The notes: generated from the letters alone by a model not told the origin. 64,000 bases of DNA from Verrucomicrobiota bacterium (GCA_013285645.1 JABDHJ010000001.1:130537-194536); one strand, 5' to 3'. Counted from the first letter of the stretch, positions 28,253 through 37,476 are shown. Numbers and translations: made by a program.

Positions 28253-29269
28253 ATGCCTACCTATAATGCTTATGCTGCCAAATCCGCCAAAGGACCGCTG
28301 GAACCATTCAGTTTTGATCCGGGCGAACTTGGTCCTGAAGAGGTGGAAATCAAAGTCACTCACTGCGGTATCTGCCACTCCGATCTCTCGATGCTCGATA
28401 ACGAGTGGGGCATGTCGAATTATCCCTTCGTTCCCGGCCACGAGGTGACCGGCACAGTATCAGCACTCGGCGACGAAGCGAAGGGCCTGAAGATCGGCCA
28501 GAAGGTGGGACTGGGGTGGTCGTCGTATAGCTGCCTATCGTGCCATGAGTGTCTTTCCGGAGACCACCATCTGTGCTCAACCGTTCAGGGAACTATTTTG
28601 GGCCGGCACGGCGGCTTCGCCGACCGCGTTCGCGCTCAGTGGACGTGGGTGCGCCCACTTCCAGAAGGACTCGACATCGCCAAGACCGGGCCTCTTCTCT
28701 GCGGTGGCGTGACGGTGTTCGCACCCTTGCTGATTAATGACGTGCCACCAACCGCGTCCGTTGGGGTCATCGGCATTGGTGGACTGGGCCACATGGCGTT
28801 GCAGTTCGCCAACAAGTGGGGTTGTGAAGTTCACGCGTTCACAACCAGCGATAATAAGGAAGAGGAAGCCAAAAAACTTGGCGCCCATTTCGTTCACAAT
28901 ACAAAGAAGCCCGATGCACTGAAGAAGCTGGCGCGAAGTCTCGATCTTATCATTTCCACGATAAATGCCCCGCTGGACGTTTCCGGTCTGCTCGACACGC
29001 TCAAGCCGAAAGGACACCTGCATAACGTGGGGGCGGTTCTCAAGCCGCTGGAAGTGCCCGCGTTCAGCCTGATCCTGGGACAAAAATCGATTGGGGGTTC
29101 GCCGACGGGCAGTCCTGTCGTGATCGACGAGATGTTGGAATTCAGCGCGCGGCATTCCATCGCGCCGATCACCGAGACCTTCCCGATGTCGAAGGTGAAT
29201 GACGCGTTGGAGCGCCTTCGGTCTGGCAAAGCGCGGTACCGTATCGTGCTGGTGAACGACAAGGCTTAG
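28253..29269 (+). CDS. Zinc-dependent NAD(P)+ alcohol dehydrogenase (YahK/cinnamyl-type)
   Basis: This 338-residue medium-chain dehydrogenase has catalytic-zinc ligands in HCGICHSDL and PGHEVTG. The structural-zinc set is CLSCHECLSGDHHLC, and the NAD(P) motif is GIGGLGHMALQFA. The order and the final MSKVNDALERLRSGKARYRIVL match the YahK/Adh-like cinnamyl aldehyde reductase group, which reduces aldehydes broadly. The ATG at 28253 has GGAG 8 nt upstream, which decides the start. It ends the SDR/NMO/ADH operon and is followed by a terminator. Confidence 0.9.
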   Translation: MPTYNAYAAKSAKGPLEPFSFDPGELGPEEVEIKVTHCGICHSDLSMLDNEWGMSNYPFVPGHEVTGTVSALGDEAKGLKIGQKVGLGWSSYSCLSCHECLSGDHHLCSTVQGTILGRHGGFADRVRAQWTWVRPLPEGLDIAKTGPLLCGGVTVFAPLLINDVPPTASVGVIGIGGLGHMALQFANKWGCEVHAFTTSDNKEEEAKKLGAHFVHNTKKPDALKKLARSLDLIISTINAPLDVSGLLDTLKPKGHLHNVGAVLKPLEVPAFSLILGQKSIGGSPTGSPVVIDEMLEFSARHSIAPITETFPMSKVNDALERLRSGKARYRIVLVNDKA

Positions 29270-29282
29270 TCGTCTACGTGGG

Positions 29283-29320
29283 GAAATTACGGGCATTGCC
29301 GCCCGTAATTTCTCTTTTTT
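29283..29320 (+). terminator. Rho-independent terminator after the alcohol dehydrogenase gene
   Basis: A perfect 12-bp stem (29283-29294 with 29301-29312, GAAATTACGGGC) with a 6-nt loop is followed by TCTTTTTT. It lies 14 bp past the stop codon and closes the three-gene operon before the insertion sequence. Confidence 0.88.
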
Positions 29321-29347
29321 CCTTCTATGTCTCCCGTTTCCTTCTAG

Positions 29348-30195
29348 AGGTTATCCGAAAAGTCGAATTGGTTAGGAAAAGGGCAAATGTCGTAGCGTGA
29401 GCATCAGGCAGCCAAGGAGTGTGAAAGAGGAAAAGTTGGAGAGATGTTTTTCCCAACGGGTGAGCAACCGACGATGGTTGCCCAGCCAGGCGATGGTCCG
29501 TTCGACCACCCAACGGTGACGATACCGACGCAATGGTCGTCCGTCCTGGGTTTTATTTTCCGGGAGCCGGTTGCGGCGATGCGGCGAGATCATTTCGATG
29601 CCGAGTTCGGCCAGCGCATCATCGAGGGCATCACAGTCATAGGCCTTGTCTCCGATCAGGCGTTCGGGTTGAATTTCGTTCTCATCCCAAGCGAGGGTTT
29701 GCTGCACCATGTGGGACTCGGCCCGATCGGCGGCATCGAGCGATACCGCCAACGGAATGCCTTTGGCATCAACCACTAATTGAATTTTCGTGCCCTTGCC
29801 TTTGCGGGTCAGACCCACGGCTTCTCCTCCGCCTTTGGCGGCGGCGAAGGTCGCATCGACAAAGCACTGTTGCAGATCGACGCGCCCCTTTTGCACCAGT
29901 TGACGGATGACCAAAGCCAGCAATTTGCGAAACGCCTGCTGCGTGCTCCAAAACTGCAAGTAATCATGCACCGTCGATTTCGGCGGAAAAGTTTTCGGCA
30001 AATATTTCCACTGAATGCCCGTGTGCAAAATGAAGAGGATGGCCTCAAAAACTTCGCGGGCATTGGCCCGTGGCCGACCATAAACGCTGCTCTTGGGCAC
30101 CTCTAAAACCGGCTTCAGTACTTCCCACTGCTCATCGGTAATAAACATTCCATTTTTAAGCAATTTCTATACTCATCCGACTTTTCGGATAGCTT
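29348..30195 (-). mobile_element. IS5-family insertion sequence (848 bp) with CTAG target duplication
   Basis: The ends are 18-bp imperfect inverted repeats: AGGTTATCCGAAAAGTCG at 29348-29365, and a right end whose complement reads AAGCTATCCGAAAAGTCG. Two of 18 positions differ. CTAG is found immediately outside both ends (29344-29347 and 30196-30199), a 4-bp target duplication of the YTAR type known for IS5. One intact transposase occupies nearly the whole element. Insertion is between the adh terminator and ndk and interrupts no visible gene. Confidence 0.88.
29372..30163 (-). CDS. IS5-family transposase (intact)
   Basis: This 263-residue protein has an N-terminal DUF4096-type domain (FITDEQWEVLKPVL, then GRPRANAREVFEAILFILHTGIQWKYLP) and a DDE nuclease domain. 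Catalytic residues appear to be Asp103 (FVDATF), Asp172 (GDKAYD) and Glu221 (RWVVERTIAWLG). The Y-(2)-R-(3)-E signature region around 217-225 is present in modified form. There is no frameshift, so the element may still be active. Only one copy is in this window. Confidence 0.93.
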   Translation of the reverse strand: MLKNGMFITDEQWEVLKPVLEVPKSSVYGRPRANAREVFEAILFILHTGIQWKYLPKTFPPKSTVHDYLQFWSTQQAFRKLLALVIRQLVQKGRVDLQQCFVDATFAAAKGGGEAVGLTRKGKGTKIQLVVDAKGIPLAVSLDAADRAESHMVQQTLAWDENEIQPERLIGDKAYDCDALDDALAELGIEMISPHRRNRLPENKTQDGRPLRRYRHRWVVERTIAWLGNHRRLLTRWEKHLSNFSSFTLLGCLMLTLRHLPFS

Positions 30196-30225
30196 CTAGC
30201 GTGAAGTCCCTGAAATTTTTTACCT

Positions 30226-30642
30226 ATGGAAACTACCCTCATTCTGCTTAAGCCCGATTGCGTCACCAAAGGCCACTGTGGAGATGTCCTGCAACGTTTT
30301 GAAAAGGCCGGCTTTCGTATTCGCGGCTGCAAGATGATGCGGCTGGGCAACGAAATTCTTCGTGAACACTATGCGCATATCGCCGCCAAACCTTTCTATC
30401 CCGAAGTAGAAGAATTTATGCAGTTAAGCCCGGTCATCGCCGTGGCGCTGGCGGCTGATGGCGTGATCGAAAAGGTTCGCGCGCTGCTGGGGCCAACCGA
30501 TTCCAAGAAGGCCGCGCTGGGCACTATCCGGGGCGACTTTGGAGTTGATGTCATGGTCAACGTCGTCCATGCCTCTGATTCACTGGAGGCGGCGCAGGTT
30601 GAACTGGTCCGATTCTTCCAGCCTGGCGAGCTTTTCGAGTAG
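30226..30642 (+). CDS. ndk: Nucleoside diphosphate kinase
   Basis: This 138-residue protein has the typical start ETTLILLKPDCV and the active-site motif VNVVHASDS, with the phospho-accepting His at residue 115. Length is normal for NDK. It transfers the gamma phosphate from ATP to NDPs, balancing nucleotide pools. Its ATG lies 31 bp from the right end of the IS, so the element now forms its upstream region and may have displaced or supplied its promoter. Confidence 0.95.
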   Translation: METTLILLKPDCVTKGHCGDVLQRFEKAGFRIRGCKMMRLGNEILREHYAHIAAKPFYPEVEEFMQLSPVIAVALAADGVIEKVRALLGPTDSKKAALGTIRGDFGVDVMVNVVHASDSLEAAQVELVRFFQPGELFE

Positions 30643-30727
30643 ACACAGGGTATCGCTTAAGTCGGGTACATCACAATATACCGATCCCAAGCTTGACGCA
30701 GGGCCCTCCTTAAAGATAGGAACCTCC

Positions 30728-31216
30728 ATGCAGCGACATAGCCACTGGCCCATTACCGACCACTGGAGGCGGATTCTCACCGTGTCTTTGGGAGTAACCC
30801 TTGCCATGGCGCTGACCGGGTTGCTGTCCGGCATCATCCATCATCCATTACTCATCGCCCCTCTCGGCGCGTCAAGCGTCCTCCTGTTCGGCTTTCCTGA
30901 CGCCGCCTTTTCCCAACCGAGGAATTTCATCGGCGGGAGTTTTCTCTGCGCGGTGATTGGGCTGACCTTTACCCATTGTATTGGCGACTACTGGTGGACG
31001 GTCGCCAGTGCCACCAGCGTGGCTGTCGCCCTGATGATGATCACCGATACCCTGCATCCTCCAGCGGGCTCGCTCCCGATGATCATTTGCACCCTGCATG
31101 CGAAATGGAGTTTCCTTATCTTCCCCAATCTTTGCGGAAACATCGCGGTCCTATGTATCGCACTTGTCTATCATCGGTGTACCCGAAAAGATCCCTATCC
31201 GGTTTATTGGATCTAA
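30728..31216 (+). CDS. HPP-family integral membrane protein
   Basis: This 162-residue protein contains four predicted membrane helices and the HPP signature (DTLHPPAGSLP). FIGGSFLCAVIG and APLGASSVLLFGFPDAAFSQPRN are also typical. The ATG at 30728 has AGGA upstream; an upstream extension of the open frame overlaps ndk and is not likely. HPP proteins are found near transport genes, and some have been linked to nitrite transport in plants; the substrate here is unknown. Confidence 0.85.
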   Translation: MQRHSHWPITDHWRRILTVSLGVTLAMALTGLLSGIIHHPLLIAPLGASSVLLFGFPDAAFSQPRNFIGGSFLCAVIGLTFTHCIGDYWWTVASATSVAVALMMITDTLHPPAGSLPMIICTLHAKWSFLIFPNLCGNIAVLCIALVYHRCTRKDPYPVYWI

Positions 31217-31259
31217 AGCCGCTCGTTGACCGTCCAAGCTGGCGCACGCATATTGGATT

Positions 31260-32633
31260 ATGCCCATTGTCACGATCAACCCGGCGACGGGGGAAACGAT
31301 CCGGACTTTCGTTCCCCTTTCTGAAGATGAACTTGAGGCCCGGCTTGCCCGAGCGGCGGTCGCCTTTGAGCGTCATCGGCAGACCAGTTTCGCCGAACGC
31401 GCGGGAAAAATGGTTGCCGCCGCAGATATTCTCGAACACGAACAGGATCGCCTGGCGCGATTGATGACACTCGAAATGGGCAAGCCTCTTGAACAGGCAA
31501 AAGCCGAGGCAGCCAAATGCGCCACCGCCTGCCGTTACTATGCGGAAAATGCGGAGCGCTTGCTGGCGGATGAGCCTCTTACCGAAGCGGAGGGTCATTG
31601 CTTCATTCGTTTCGAACCAATGGGCGCCGTGCTGGCCGTCATGCCTTGGAATTTCCCTTTCTGGCAGGTCATTCGCTTCGCCGCGCCCGCACTGATGGCG
31701 GGAAACGTCGGGCTTCTCAAGCACGCGGGGAACGTGCCTCAATGTGGTCTCGCCCTTGAGGAATTATTTTTACGCGCAGGATTCGCGGAAGGTTGTTTTC
31801 AATACTTGGCCATCGAAAGCAAGACGGTGCAGCGCGTGATTGAGGATCCTCGCGTGATGGCGGTCACCCTCACCGGCAGCGTGGGCGCGGGTAGCGCGGT
31901 TGCTGCCATCGCGGGTAAACAAATCAAACGTACCGTGCTTGAGTTGGGCGGTAGTGATCCGTTCGTCGTTATGCCGAGCGCGCCGCTTGCGAAAACAGTT
32001 GAGCAAGCGGTGAAGGCGCGAGTGCAGAACAACGGGCAGTCGTGCATCGCGGCCAAGCGATTTATTGTCCACACCGCGATCTATGACGAATTTGAAAAGC
32101 TTTTCGTTGCCGCGTTTCGCGATCTTCGCGTGGGCGATCCGATGTTACCTGACACAGACATCGGGCCCCTCGCCCAGGCACAGGCCGTCGATACGCTGGA
32201 AAAGCAGATTCAGGCGGGAATCAAATCGGGTGCGCGTGTTCTGGTCGGAGGCAAGCGTCGATCGGGCGCGGGCTTTTTCTTTGAGCCAACCGTGCTTACC
32301 GACATTCCAATTGATACTCCCTTTTCTCGCGAGGAACTTTTCGGTCCGGTGGCCATGCTCTTCCGGGCACATGATCTCGACGACGCCATCAAGATTGCCA
32401 ATTCCACGCCTTTCGGACTTGGCGCATGCATCTGGACGCAGGACGAAGCCGAGCAGCAGCGCGGTATCCGCGAACTGCAGGCCGGGCAGGTTTTTGTAAA
32501 TGGCATCGTGGCGTCACAACCGGCGCTTCCATTTGGCGGCATCAAGCAATCCGGTTATGGAAGAGAACTTGGGGCATACGGAATTCGTGAATTTATGAAC
32601 GCTAAGAGCGTCCATATTGCCGCCAAAGGCTGA
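31260..32633 (+). CDS. NAD(P)+-dependent aldehyde dehydrogenase (succinate-semialdehyde type, Sad/YneI-like)
   Basis: This 457-residue ALDH has MPWNFPFWQVIRFAAPALMAGN, the catalytic Glu228 in LELGGSDPF and the nucleophile Cys262 in NGQSCIAAKR. EELFGPVAMLF and PFGGIKQSGYGRELG complete the fold. Length and the N-terminal INPATGETI resemble Sad/YneI succinate-semialdehyde dehydrogenases, which yield succinate from the GABA or tyrosine routes. Substrate choice cannot be fixed from sequence. It stands 43 bp after the HPP gene. Confidence 0.87.
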   Translation: MPIVTINPATGETIRTFVPLSEDELEARLARAAVAFERHRQTSFAERAGKMVAAADILEHEQDRLARLMTLEMGKPLEQAKAEAAKCATACRYYAENAERLLADEPLTEAEGHCFIRFEPMGAVLAVMPWNFPFWQVIRFAAPALMAGNVGLLKHAGNVPQCGLALEELFLRAGFAEGCFQYLAIESKTVQRVIEDPRVMAVTLTGSVGAGSAVAAIAGKQIKRTVLELGGSDPFVVMPSAPLAKTVEQAVKARVQNNGQSCIAAKRFIVHTAIYDEFEKLFVAAFRDLRVGDPMLPDTDIGPLAQAQAVDTLEKQIQAGIKSGARVLVGGKRRSGAGFFFEPTVLTDIPIDTPFSREELFGPVAMLFRAHDLDDAIKIANSTPFGLGACIWTQDEAEQQRGIRELQAGQVFVNGIVASQPALPFGGIKQSGYGRELGAYGIREFMNAKSVHIAAKG

Positions 32634-32710
32634 GTCATTCTTTATTGGACTTTTGCCGCTGGTAAAAACGGCTCTAGCCTCGACCTTTCGCTCAACCGCA
32701 AAATGGTCGA

Positions 32711-32765
32711 TAAAAACGGAGACCGGAGTCGAGTGAATCAATTTCCGGCCTTGAATCCGTTTTTA
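32711..32765. terminator. Possible bidirectional terminator between convergent genes
   Basis: A 10-bp inverted pair, TAAAAACGGA at 32711-32720 and TCCGTTTTTA at 32756-32765, encloses an inner CCGGA/TCCGG pair. A-rich and T-rich outer halves fit termination in either direction between the aldehyde dehydrogenase and esterase genes. Confidence 0.5.
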
Positions 32766-32798
32766 CTTCACTGTGCCGCTGGCCAAATGGGATGAGTC

Positions 32799-34535
32799 CT
32801 ATTTGGGAGTGGGAGTAGCCGGAGCAACGGTAGGTTTCGGTATCTGTTCTCCCACTGGCCAATCGTCGGTGCGGAACGGAACGGTCGGCAGGCCGTCTTT
32901 GTTATAGAGATTATTCGCAGGATTATCGGCCCAGGCGTAGCGGACGGCAACCGGAGTTGGGACCGCCGCGTTGGAAACAACCACGGTGTCTCCGTCGATG
33001 ACGGCCTGCGCCCAGACAAATTTGTGATCGGCACCCGCGATGGCAAAGCCTTCGAGAGTGGGATCGACTGTGCGAGCTTCACCGGGATGGAAATGTGGCG
33101 GTGGCACACCCGGAGTAAGGCCTTGGCCGATATGGTCAAACGTCAGGCGGATCTTGTCTCCTTCAACGGTCATCGATTTGAACATGGGACCGGAATCAAG
33201 GACCTTTTGCCCGTAGGCAACATCCATGGCCGCAAGCGCGAGACGATGACCGACGTCCTCTTTGTCCTTTGGATGGATGTCGGCGCCCTCGCCGGTGTCA
33301 ATGGTCACTGCCATGCCGGTATTCGGAAGCGAAAGAGTTTTGGCTTGGGCTTCGCGCAAGGCGGCCCAACTGCTTTCGGTCGGATCAGGAGACCGCTTCA
33401 TGTAGTTGGCCAACTGAACGAAAAGGAAGGGGAAATCTCCCTGCCCCCACTGGGCGCGCCAATCCTGAATCATAGCGGGGAAAAGCGTGCGGTACTCGAC
33501 CGGTTGACCCGCGTTCGATTCGCCCTGATACCAGATCACACCCTTGATCGCGTAGGGAATCAGGGGATGAACCAGGCCATTGTAAAGGACGGTTGGAATC
33601 CGTGGATTCTTCGATGGATCCATCGGAGCAGCGGGAGGTTTCGGCTCCGTGGGTTTGGGAGGCGGAGGTTGATTCTGGGCCGTGGCAGCTGCCGCCTGCT
33701 GTTTCCATTGATCGAACGCGGCGATGGCGTCCTTGTTGTCCTGTTTCCATTTGTCCAACGTGGCGAGCCACGAAGGCAACGCGGCTTGATAGGCAGTCAT
33801 AAGACTGTCGTAATTTGTCTGAAACTTCAGGGCATCATCGGCATAATGTTTCAGGAGCGGGTTGGCCTGAAGCGCTTCGAAACTGGTGTAGGATTGGGCC
33901 GACATGCCGCCCCAACAGTTCTCGATGAGCCCGACCGGCGCGTGGGTGAAGGCGTTGACTTCCCGTCCGAAGACATAGCCTACGGCGGTAAAACCGCCCC
34001 AATCGCCATCCTTGGCCAGGGTATCCGGCGTGCAGACCTGCCATGAACCTTCGAGGGGCTTGGTGGTGGAACCTATTTCGTTGGCTGGAGTTTTTTGCGG
34101 AACCTTCGGGACGAAGAAAAGACGTATCTGGGGTTGATTGGACTTAGGTAACTCGTCCTTGGAGGAAATCTCATTCGCCTCGGGAAATTCCATGTTCGAT
34201 TGACCGGAGCAAACCCAGACATCGCCGACGAGGACATCGTGGAACGTGATCGTATTTTTACCGGCGACGGTGACATCGATGGGAACAGTTGAGGCGGGAA
34301 GACCCGCGAGCTTGACGATCCATTTTCCATCGCCCCCGGCAGTGGCAGTTCCTTTGATTTTTCCGGCGGTGACGGTGATTACTTCTCCGGGAGCGGCTGT
34401 TCCCCAGATGGGGACCGTGCCGTCGCGTTGCAGAACCATGTGGTCGCCAAAAATACGTGGAAGCGTGACGTCAGCGTTGGCTGTAAAAGGAAGAACGGCT
34501 CCGGACAAAACCAAGAGCCAAGTTGTGATTCGCAT
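32799..34535 (-). CDS. Secreted sialate O-acetylesterase-type SGNH hydrolase
   Basis: The 578-residue product has a signal peptide (to TANA-DVT) and a beta-sandwich opening (LPRIFGDHMVLQRD). The SGNH catalytic set follows: Ser110 in CSGQSNMEFP, WYQGESNAG, and DIHPKDK with the late Asp/His pair. These mark sialate O-acetylesterases, which remove acetyl groups from acylated sugars. A Pro-rich insert (QPPPPKPTEPKPP) interrupts the middle. The Met at 34535 starts the signal peptide; the open frame upstream overlaps the glycosyltransferase gene and is not the start. It is the last gene of a five-gene glycan operon. Confidence 0.88.
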   Translation of the reverse strand: MRITTWLLVLSGAVLPFTANADVTLPRIFGDHMVLQRDGTVPIWGTAAPGEVITVTAGKIKGTATAGGDGKWIVKLAGLPASTVPIDVTVAGKNTITFHDVLVGDVWVCSGQSNMEFPEANEISSKDELPKSNQPQIRLFFVPKVPQKTPANEIGSTTKPLEGSWQVCTPDTLAKDGDWGGFTAVGYVFGREVNAFTHAPVGLIENCWGGMSAQSYTSFEALQANPLLKHYADDALKFQTNYDSLMTAYQAALPSWLATLDKWKQDNKDAIAAFDQWKQQAAAATAQNQPPPPKPTEPKPPAAPMDPSKNPRIPTVLYNGLVHPLIPYAIKGVIWYQGESNAGQPVEYRTLFPAMIQDWRAQWGQGDFPFLFVQLANYMKRSPDPTESSWAALREAQAKTLSLPNTGMAVTIDTGEGADIHPKDKEDVGHRLALAAMDVAYGQKVLDSGPMFKSMTVEGDKIRLTFDHIGQGLTPGVPPPHFHPGEARTVDPTLEGFAIAGADHKFVWAQAVIDGDTVVVSNAAVPTPVAVRYAWADNPANNLYNKDGLPTVPFRTDDWPVGEQIPKPTVAPATPTPK

Positions 34536-34591
34536 GGTCACTACCATTGCGTAAGTGGGCCGCCGGGTCATGCTTTTTTGCGCACCTGTAA

Positions 34592-35554
34592 TCAATCGCC
34601 CTTGATTTTCGGCTTTTGAAAGGCGAGCGATAATTTCACTAAGAGATAGGGAAGCTTGGCCAGTCCCACGATGAGGGGCTTCAGTGCCCGGGAATTGAAT
34701 ATGCGAGCTCCGGCAGATGATTTCACCAGAGGAGTTGAGGGAGTACCCAACCATTCCCCGGCCACGAGGTGACGCGCCAGTTCCTCGTATTTTTGAGCGG
34801 CGCGATCCGGACCCTGGGCTTTTTCCCAAACGGAAAGGGCCTTGCCCATTTCGTAACTGGCCAACGCGCAATAAAAAGGAAGCCAGCTTTCACCTTCCAG
34901 GAGCATGCGCTTGGAAAGTTTTTCGATGTTTTTAAAAGAATCGCGAATCGCTTTTTCCGGTGGGTCGTCCTTCTGGACTTCCATCGCAAAGTAATCGAGG
35001 GAGGCGAGCCAAAAAGAGCGCACCGTCGGATGCGTCATGTGATGGACGCAGCAATCTTCCGCATAAGGAATCCGATAGGTCCGGGTCGCGTCGCGGGCCT
35101 GAAAATTATTATGAATCTCGAGAGTGATCAATGCGCGACTCTTGTGAAAGAGAAACGGATAGTAGGCAACTCCGCCATTTTCCGGGGAGCGATGCATCCC
35201 AAAAAAATACATGAGTCGCGGAACGTAAATGAGGTCAAGCTGGTCGCCTTTGGTGGCAAGAATCTCCTGACATTTCTCGATCAGTTTGCGAGTGGGAACT
35301 TCCGAGCAGGTGCTCAGGAAAATCCAATCCTCCGTGGCATTTTGAGGAATCAGGGTGGAATAATCCTCATGGCCCCGCTCGCTAAAAGGGATGGAGACGA
35401 CGCGCACGCGGTCGCCATAACTCCGGCATATCTCAAGAGTCCCGTCGGTCGATCCCTTATCGAGAACGACGACTTCCTTCGCCCATTTTTGAGCATGATC
35501 CAAAACGTGCCGGATCCGTTTGGCTTCATTGTAAGCGAAGATGAGAAAGGTCAT
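34592..35554 (-). CDS. Family 2 glycosyltransferase with atypical acceptor motif
   Basis: This 320-residue protein opens LIFAYNEAKRIRHVLDHA...VVVLDKGSTDGT, a clear GT-A fold nucleotide-sugar binding half. The metal-binding DxD, expected after about 80 residues, is replaced by WIFLSTCSEVPT, so metal binding must differ or be lost. The middle resembles WaaE-like core glycosyltransferases; the C-terminal ~110 residues are helical. It is 16 bp downstream of the preceding GT2 gene in the same operon. Donor and acceptor sugars cannot be predicted. Confidence 0.82.
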   Translation of the reverse strand: MTFLIFAYNEAKRIRHVLDHAQKWAKEVVVLDKGSTDGTLEICRSYGDRVRVVSIPFSERGHEDYSTLIPQNATEDWIFLSTCSEVPTRKLIEKCQEILATKGDQLDLIYVPRLMYFFGMHRSPENGGVAYYPFLFHKSRALITLEIHNNFQARDATRTYRIPYAEDCCVHHMTHPTVRSFWLASLDYFAMEVQKDDPPEKAIRDSFKNIEKLSKRMLLEGESWLPFYCALASYEMGKALSVWEKAQGPDRAAQKYEELARHLVAGEWLGTPSTPLVKSSAGARIFNSRALKPLIVGLAKLPYLLVKLSLAFQKPKIKGD

Positions 35555-35570
35555 GGGATACCGAACCCGA

Positions 35571-36530
35571 TCATGGCGTTCTATTTTTTCCGCGCAATCG
35601 CCAACCCATTTTCATCCGGGACCAGGACAGGCGTGGATCGAGCTTTTTTGCCAGGGCCAGCCAACTCCCGGCGTCAGCGTAAAGTTGCTTGCGATAAAGG
35701 CGACCCGCTACTCGCTCACAATAGAAGCCCAAAAAACGGTTACGTTGAAAATGGGGGCCGAATTGGAAATCGGGCAGTACCAACTCCGCTGGAATGCCCC
35801 CCAGTTCTGCTTCGTGAAAAGGGACGAGATCCCCTGCCCCGAGATCGTTGATCAACTTCCGAAAAACGGCCAAGGCCTCGGCGTGAAATCCCTGCTCGCT
35901 GGTCATGCTCTTCGATGTGTCGTGCTTGCGAAAACGGGCCCAGGCTTCGGGCTTTTTCAAGACTTTTTCCTGGCCAAATTGAGTGAGGTACCGTGTCCAC
36001 ATGTGCCAATCCATCACGTAGTGCAAGGCGGGATCGACTCCTCCGAATTTGCGCAGGATATCGAGCCGCCAAAAGGTCGAAGGCTGACAATAAATTCCCC
36101 GACAAACGGTTTCCTCCGCAGAAGGGCGCAGGGGAAGTTGGCAGAGAGTTGTCTCGGCGGGATTGGATTCCGAAAACTCGAGAGTCTGTCCGGAAACAAT
36201 GTCGGCTTGCGATGAGGCAAATGCACTGGCCACAGCCCGAAGCGCCCCGGGAGTGAATGCGTCATCGGCGTTGATCCAATTGAAAATATCTCCCGTGCAG
36301 CGTTGAAGCCCCTTGTTCAAGGCATCACTTTGGCCCCGGTCTTTTTCACTGATCCAATGAAGGCGCGGATCGCTTTCATATCTTCGAATGATTTCCTGCG
36401 TACCATCGGTGCTACCACCGTCCATGATCCAGTATTCGATATCGGCACGGTCCTGATTCAGGACGCTTTCTATCGTCTCCGCGATATAGCGGCTGGCCTG
36501 GAAGCACGGCGTGACAAGGCTGATTTTCAT
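35571..36530 (-). CDS. Family 2 glycosyltransferase
   Basis: This 319-residue GT2 (start ATG 36530) has the pattern MKISLVTPCFQASRYIAETIESVLNQ, then MDGGSTDGT, EKDRGQSDALNKGL and WINADDAF, the last holding the metal-binding DD. This is a canonical inverting GT-A enzyme of the WcaA/epsE-like type for surface polysaccharides. The open frame extends 23 codons upstream into the transketolase gene; the Met at 36530, 25 bp after that stop and with GGGA 8 nt upstream, is the better start. Confidence 0.88.
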   Translation of the reverse strand: MKISLVTPCFQASRYIAETIESVLNQDRADIEYWIMDGGSTDGTQEIIRRYESDPRLHWISEKDRGQSDALNKGLQRCTGDIFNWINADDAFTPGALRAVASAFASSQADIVSGQTLEFSESNPAETTLCQLPLRPSAEETVCRGIYCQPSTFWRLDILRKFGGVDPALHYVMDWHMWTRYLTQFGQEKVLKKPEAWARFRKHDTSKSMTSEQGFHAEALAVFRKLINDLGAGDLVPFHEAELGGIPAELVLPDFQFGPHFQRNRFLGFYCERVAGRLYRKQLYADAGSWLALAKKLDPRLSWSRMKMGWRLRGKNRTP

Positions 36531-36555
36531 GGAGAAGTCCCGAAAAAACGTAACG

Positions 36556-37476
36556 CTACGTGATGGGGTGCTTTTTGGTGAAGGCTTGAACTTTAACACG
36601 CACGGAATCCAAATCGAGTCCGTGTTCCCGCATCAAATAGGCGTAGCTGCCACAGAGTTCCGAGTATTGATCCGGCACACCGATTCGGCAGACGGGCAAG
36701 GGATGTTCCTGCGAGAGGATTTCCGCGACAGCCCCTCCCAAACCTCCGATAATATTATGCTCCTCCAATGTCACGACCACGCGGTGCGGGCTGCAGGCTG
36801 AAACGACCGATTCGATTTCGAGTGGCTTCAACGACGGCGCGCTCCAAACGGCACTGCCGGGCCATTCCTGGGCGAGCGTCACCGCCAGGTTCAGCATGGA
36901 ACCGGTAGCGATAAAAACGAGCGGGCCGCTTCCAGAACGAACGGAAAGTAGTCGACCCCATGCCAGTTGAGGCGGGGAAGTGTGGACCACCCCGAGGTCG
37001 CTTTTGCCCATTCGGAGGTAGATCGGCGCAGGCGTTGCAAAGGCGAGTTCCATTGCGGCCTTCATTTCATGGGCATCGCCCGGAGATAAAATCCGCACCT
37101 GCGGGACGGCCCGCAAAGCGGCGATATCCTCCGTACTTTGATGACTTACTCCCAGAGTGCTGTAGACCACGCCAGCGCCGTCACCGATAAATAAAACGGG
37201 CAGCTCTTCGCAACAAATATCGAGTTTGATTTGCTCGAGGACACGGATGGGAACAAAAGCGCTCAAGGCGTAGACCACCGGATGAAAACCGGATTTGGCC
37301 AGGCCGGCAGCCACTCCAATCATATTTTGCTCGGCGATACCGGCATTGATGTATTGCCCCGGGCAACGATGGCGAAAGTCATCGAAAAGTGCGTAACCGT
37401 GGTCGCCGGTAAGAAGCAGAATACGGTCGTTCGCCTCGGCGGCGGTGACCAGCGCGTTGGAAAAAGCGTTTCTCAC
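36556..37476 (-). CDS. Transketolase C-terminal subunit (split transketolase)
   Basis: This 306-residue protein carries the pyrimidine-binding and C-terminal regulatory domains of transketolase/DXS-type enzymes: FINAGIAEQNMIGVAAGLAKSG-like at ~43-63, GVSHQSTEDIAALRA, and EEHNIIGGLGGAVAE. The Glu in IAEQN is the conserved cofactor-activating residue. It overlaps the N-terminal subunit by 4 bp and would form the active ThDP site at their interface. Its position before two glycosyltransferases suggests supply of an unusual sugar precursor to a surface glycan. Confidence 0.88.
   Translation of the reverse strand: MRNAFSNALVTAAEANDRILLLTGDHGYALFDDFRHRCPGQYINAGIAEQNMIGVAAGLAKSGFHPVVYALSAFVPIRVLEQIKLDICCEELPVLFIGDGAGVVYSTLGVSHQSTEDIAALRAVPQVRILSPGDAHEMKAAMELAFATPAPIYLRMGKSDLGVVHTSPPQLAWGRLLSVRSGSGPLVFIATGSMLNLAVTLAQEWPGSAVWSAPSLKPLEIESVVSACSPHRVVVTLEEHNIIGGLGGAVAEILSQEHPLPVCRIGVPDQYSELCGSYAYLMREHGLDLDSVRVKVQAFTKKHPIT

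Noticed and set aside
33024-34046. Rightward 340-codon frame over the sialate esterase, and a similar frame at 34769-35851
   Set aside because: Both are antisense to well-supported genes and have no recognisable domain.
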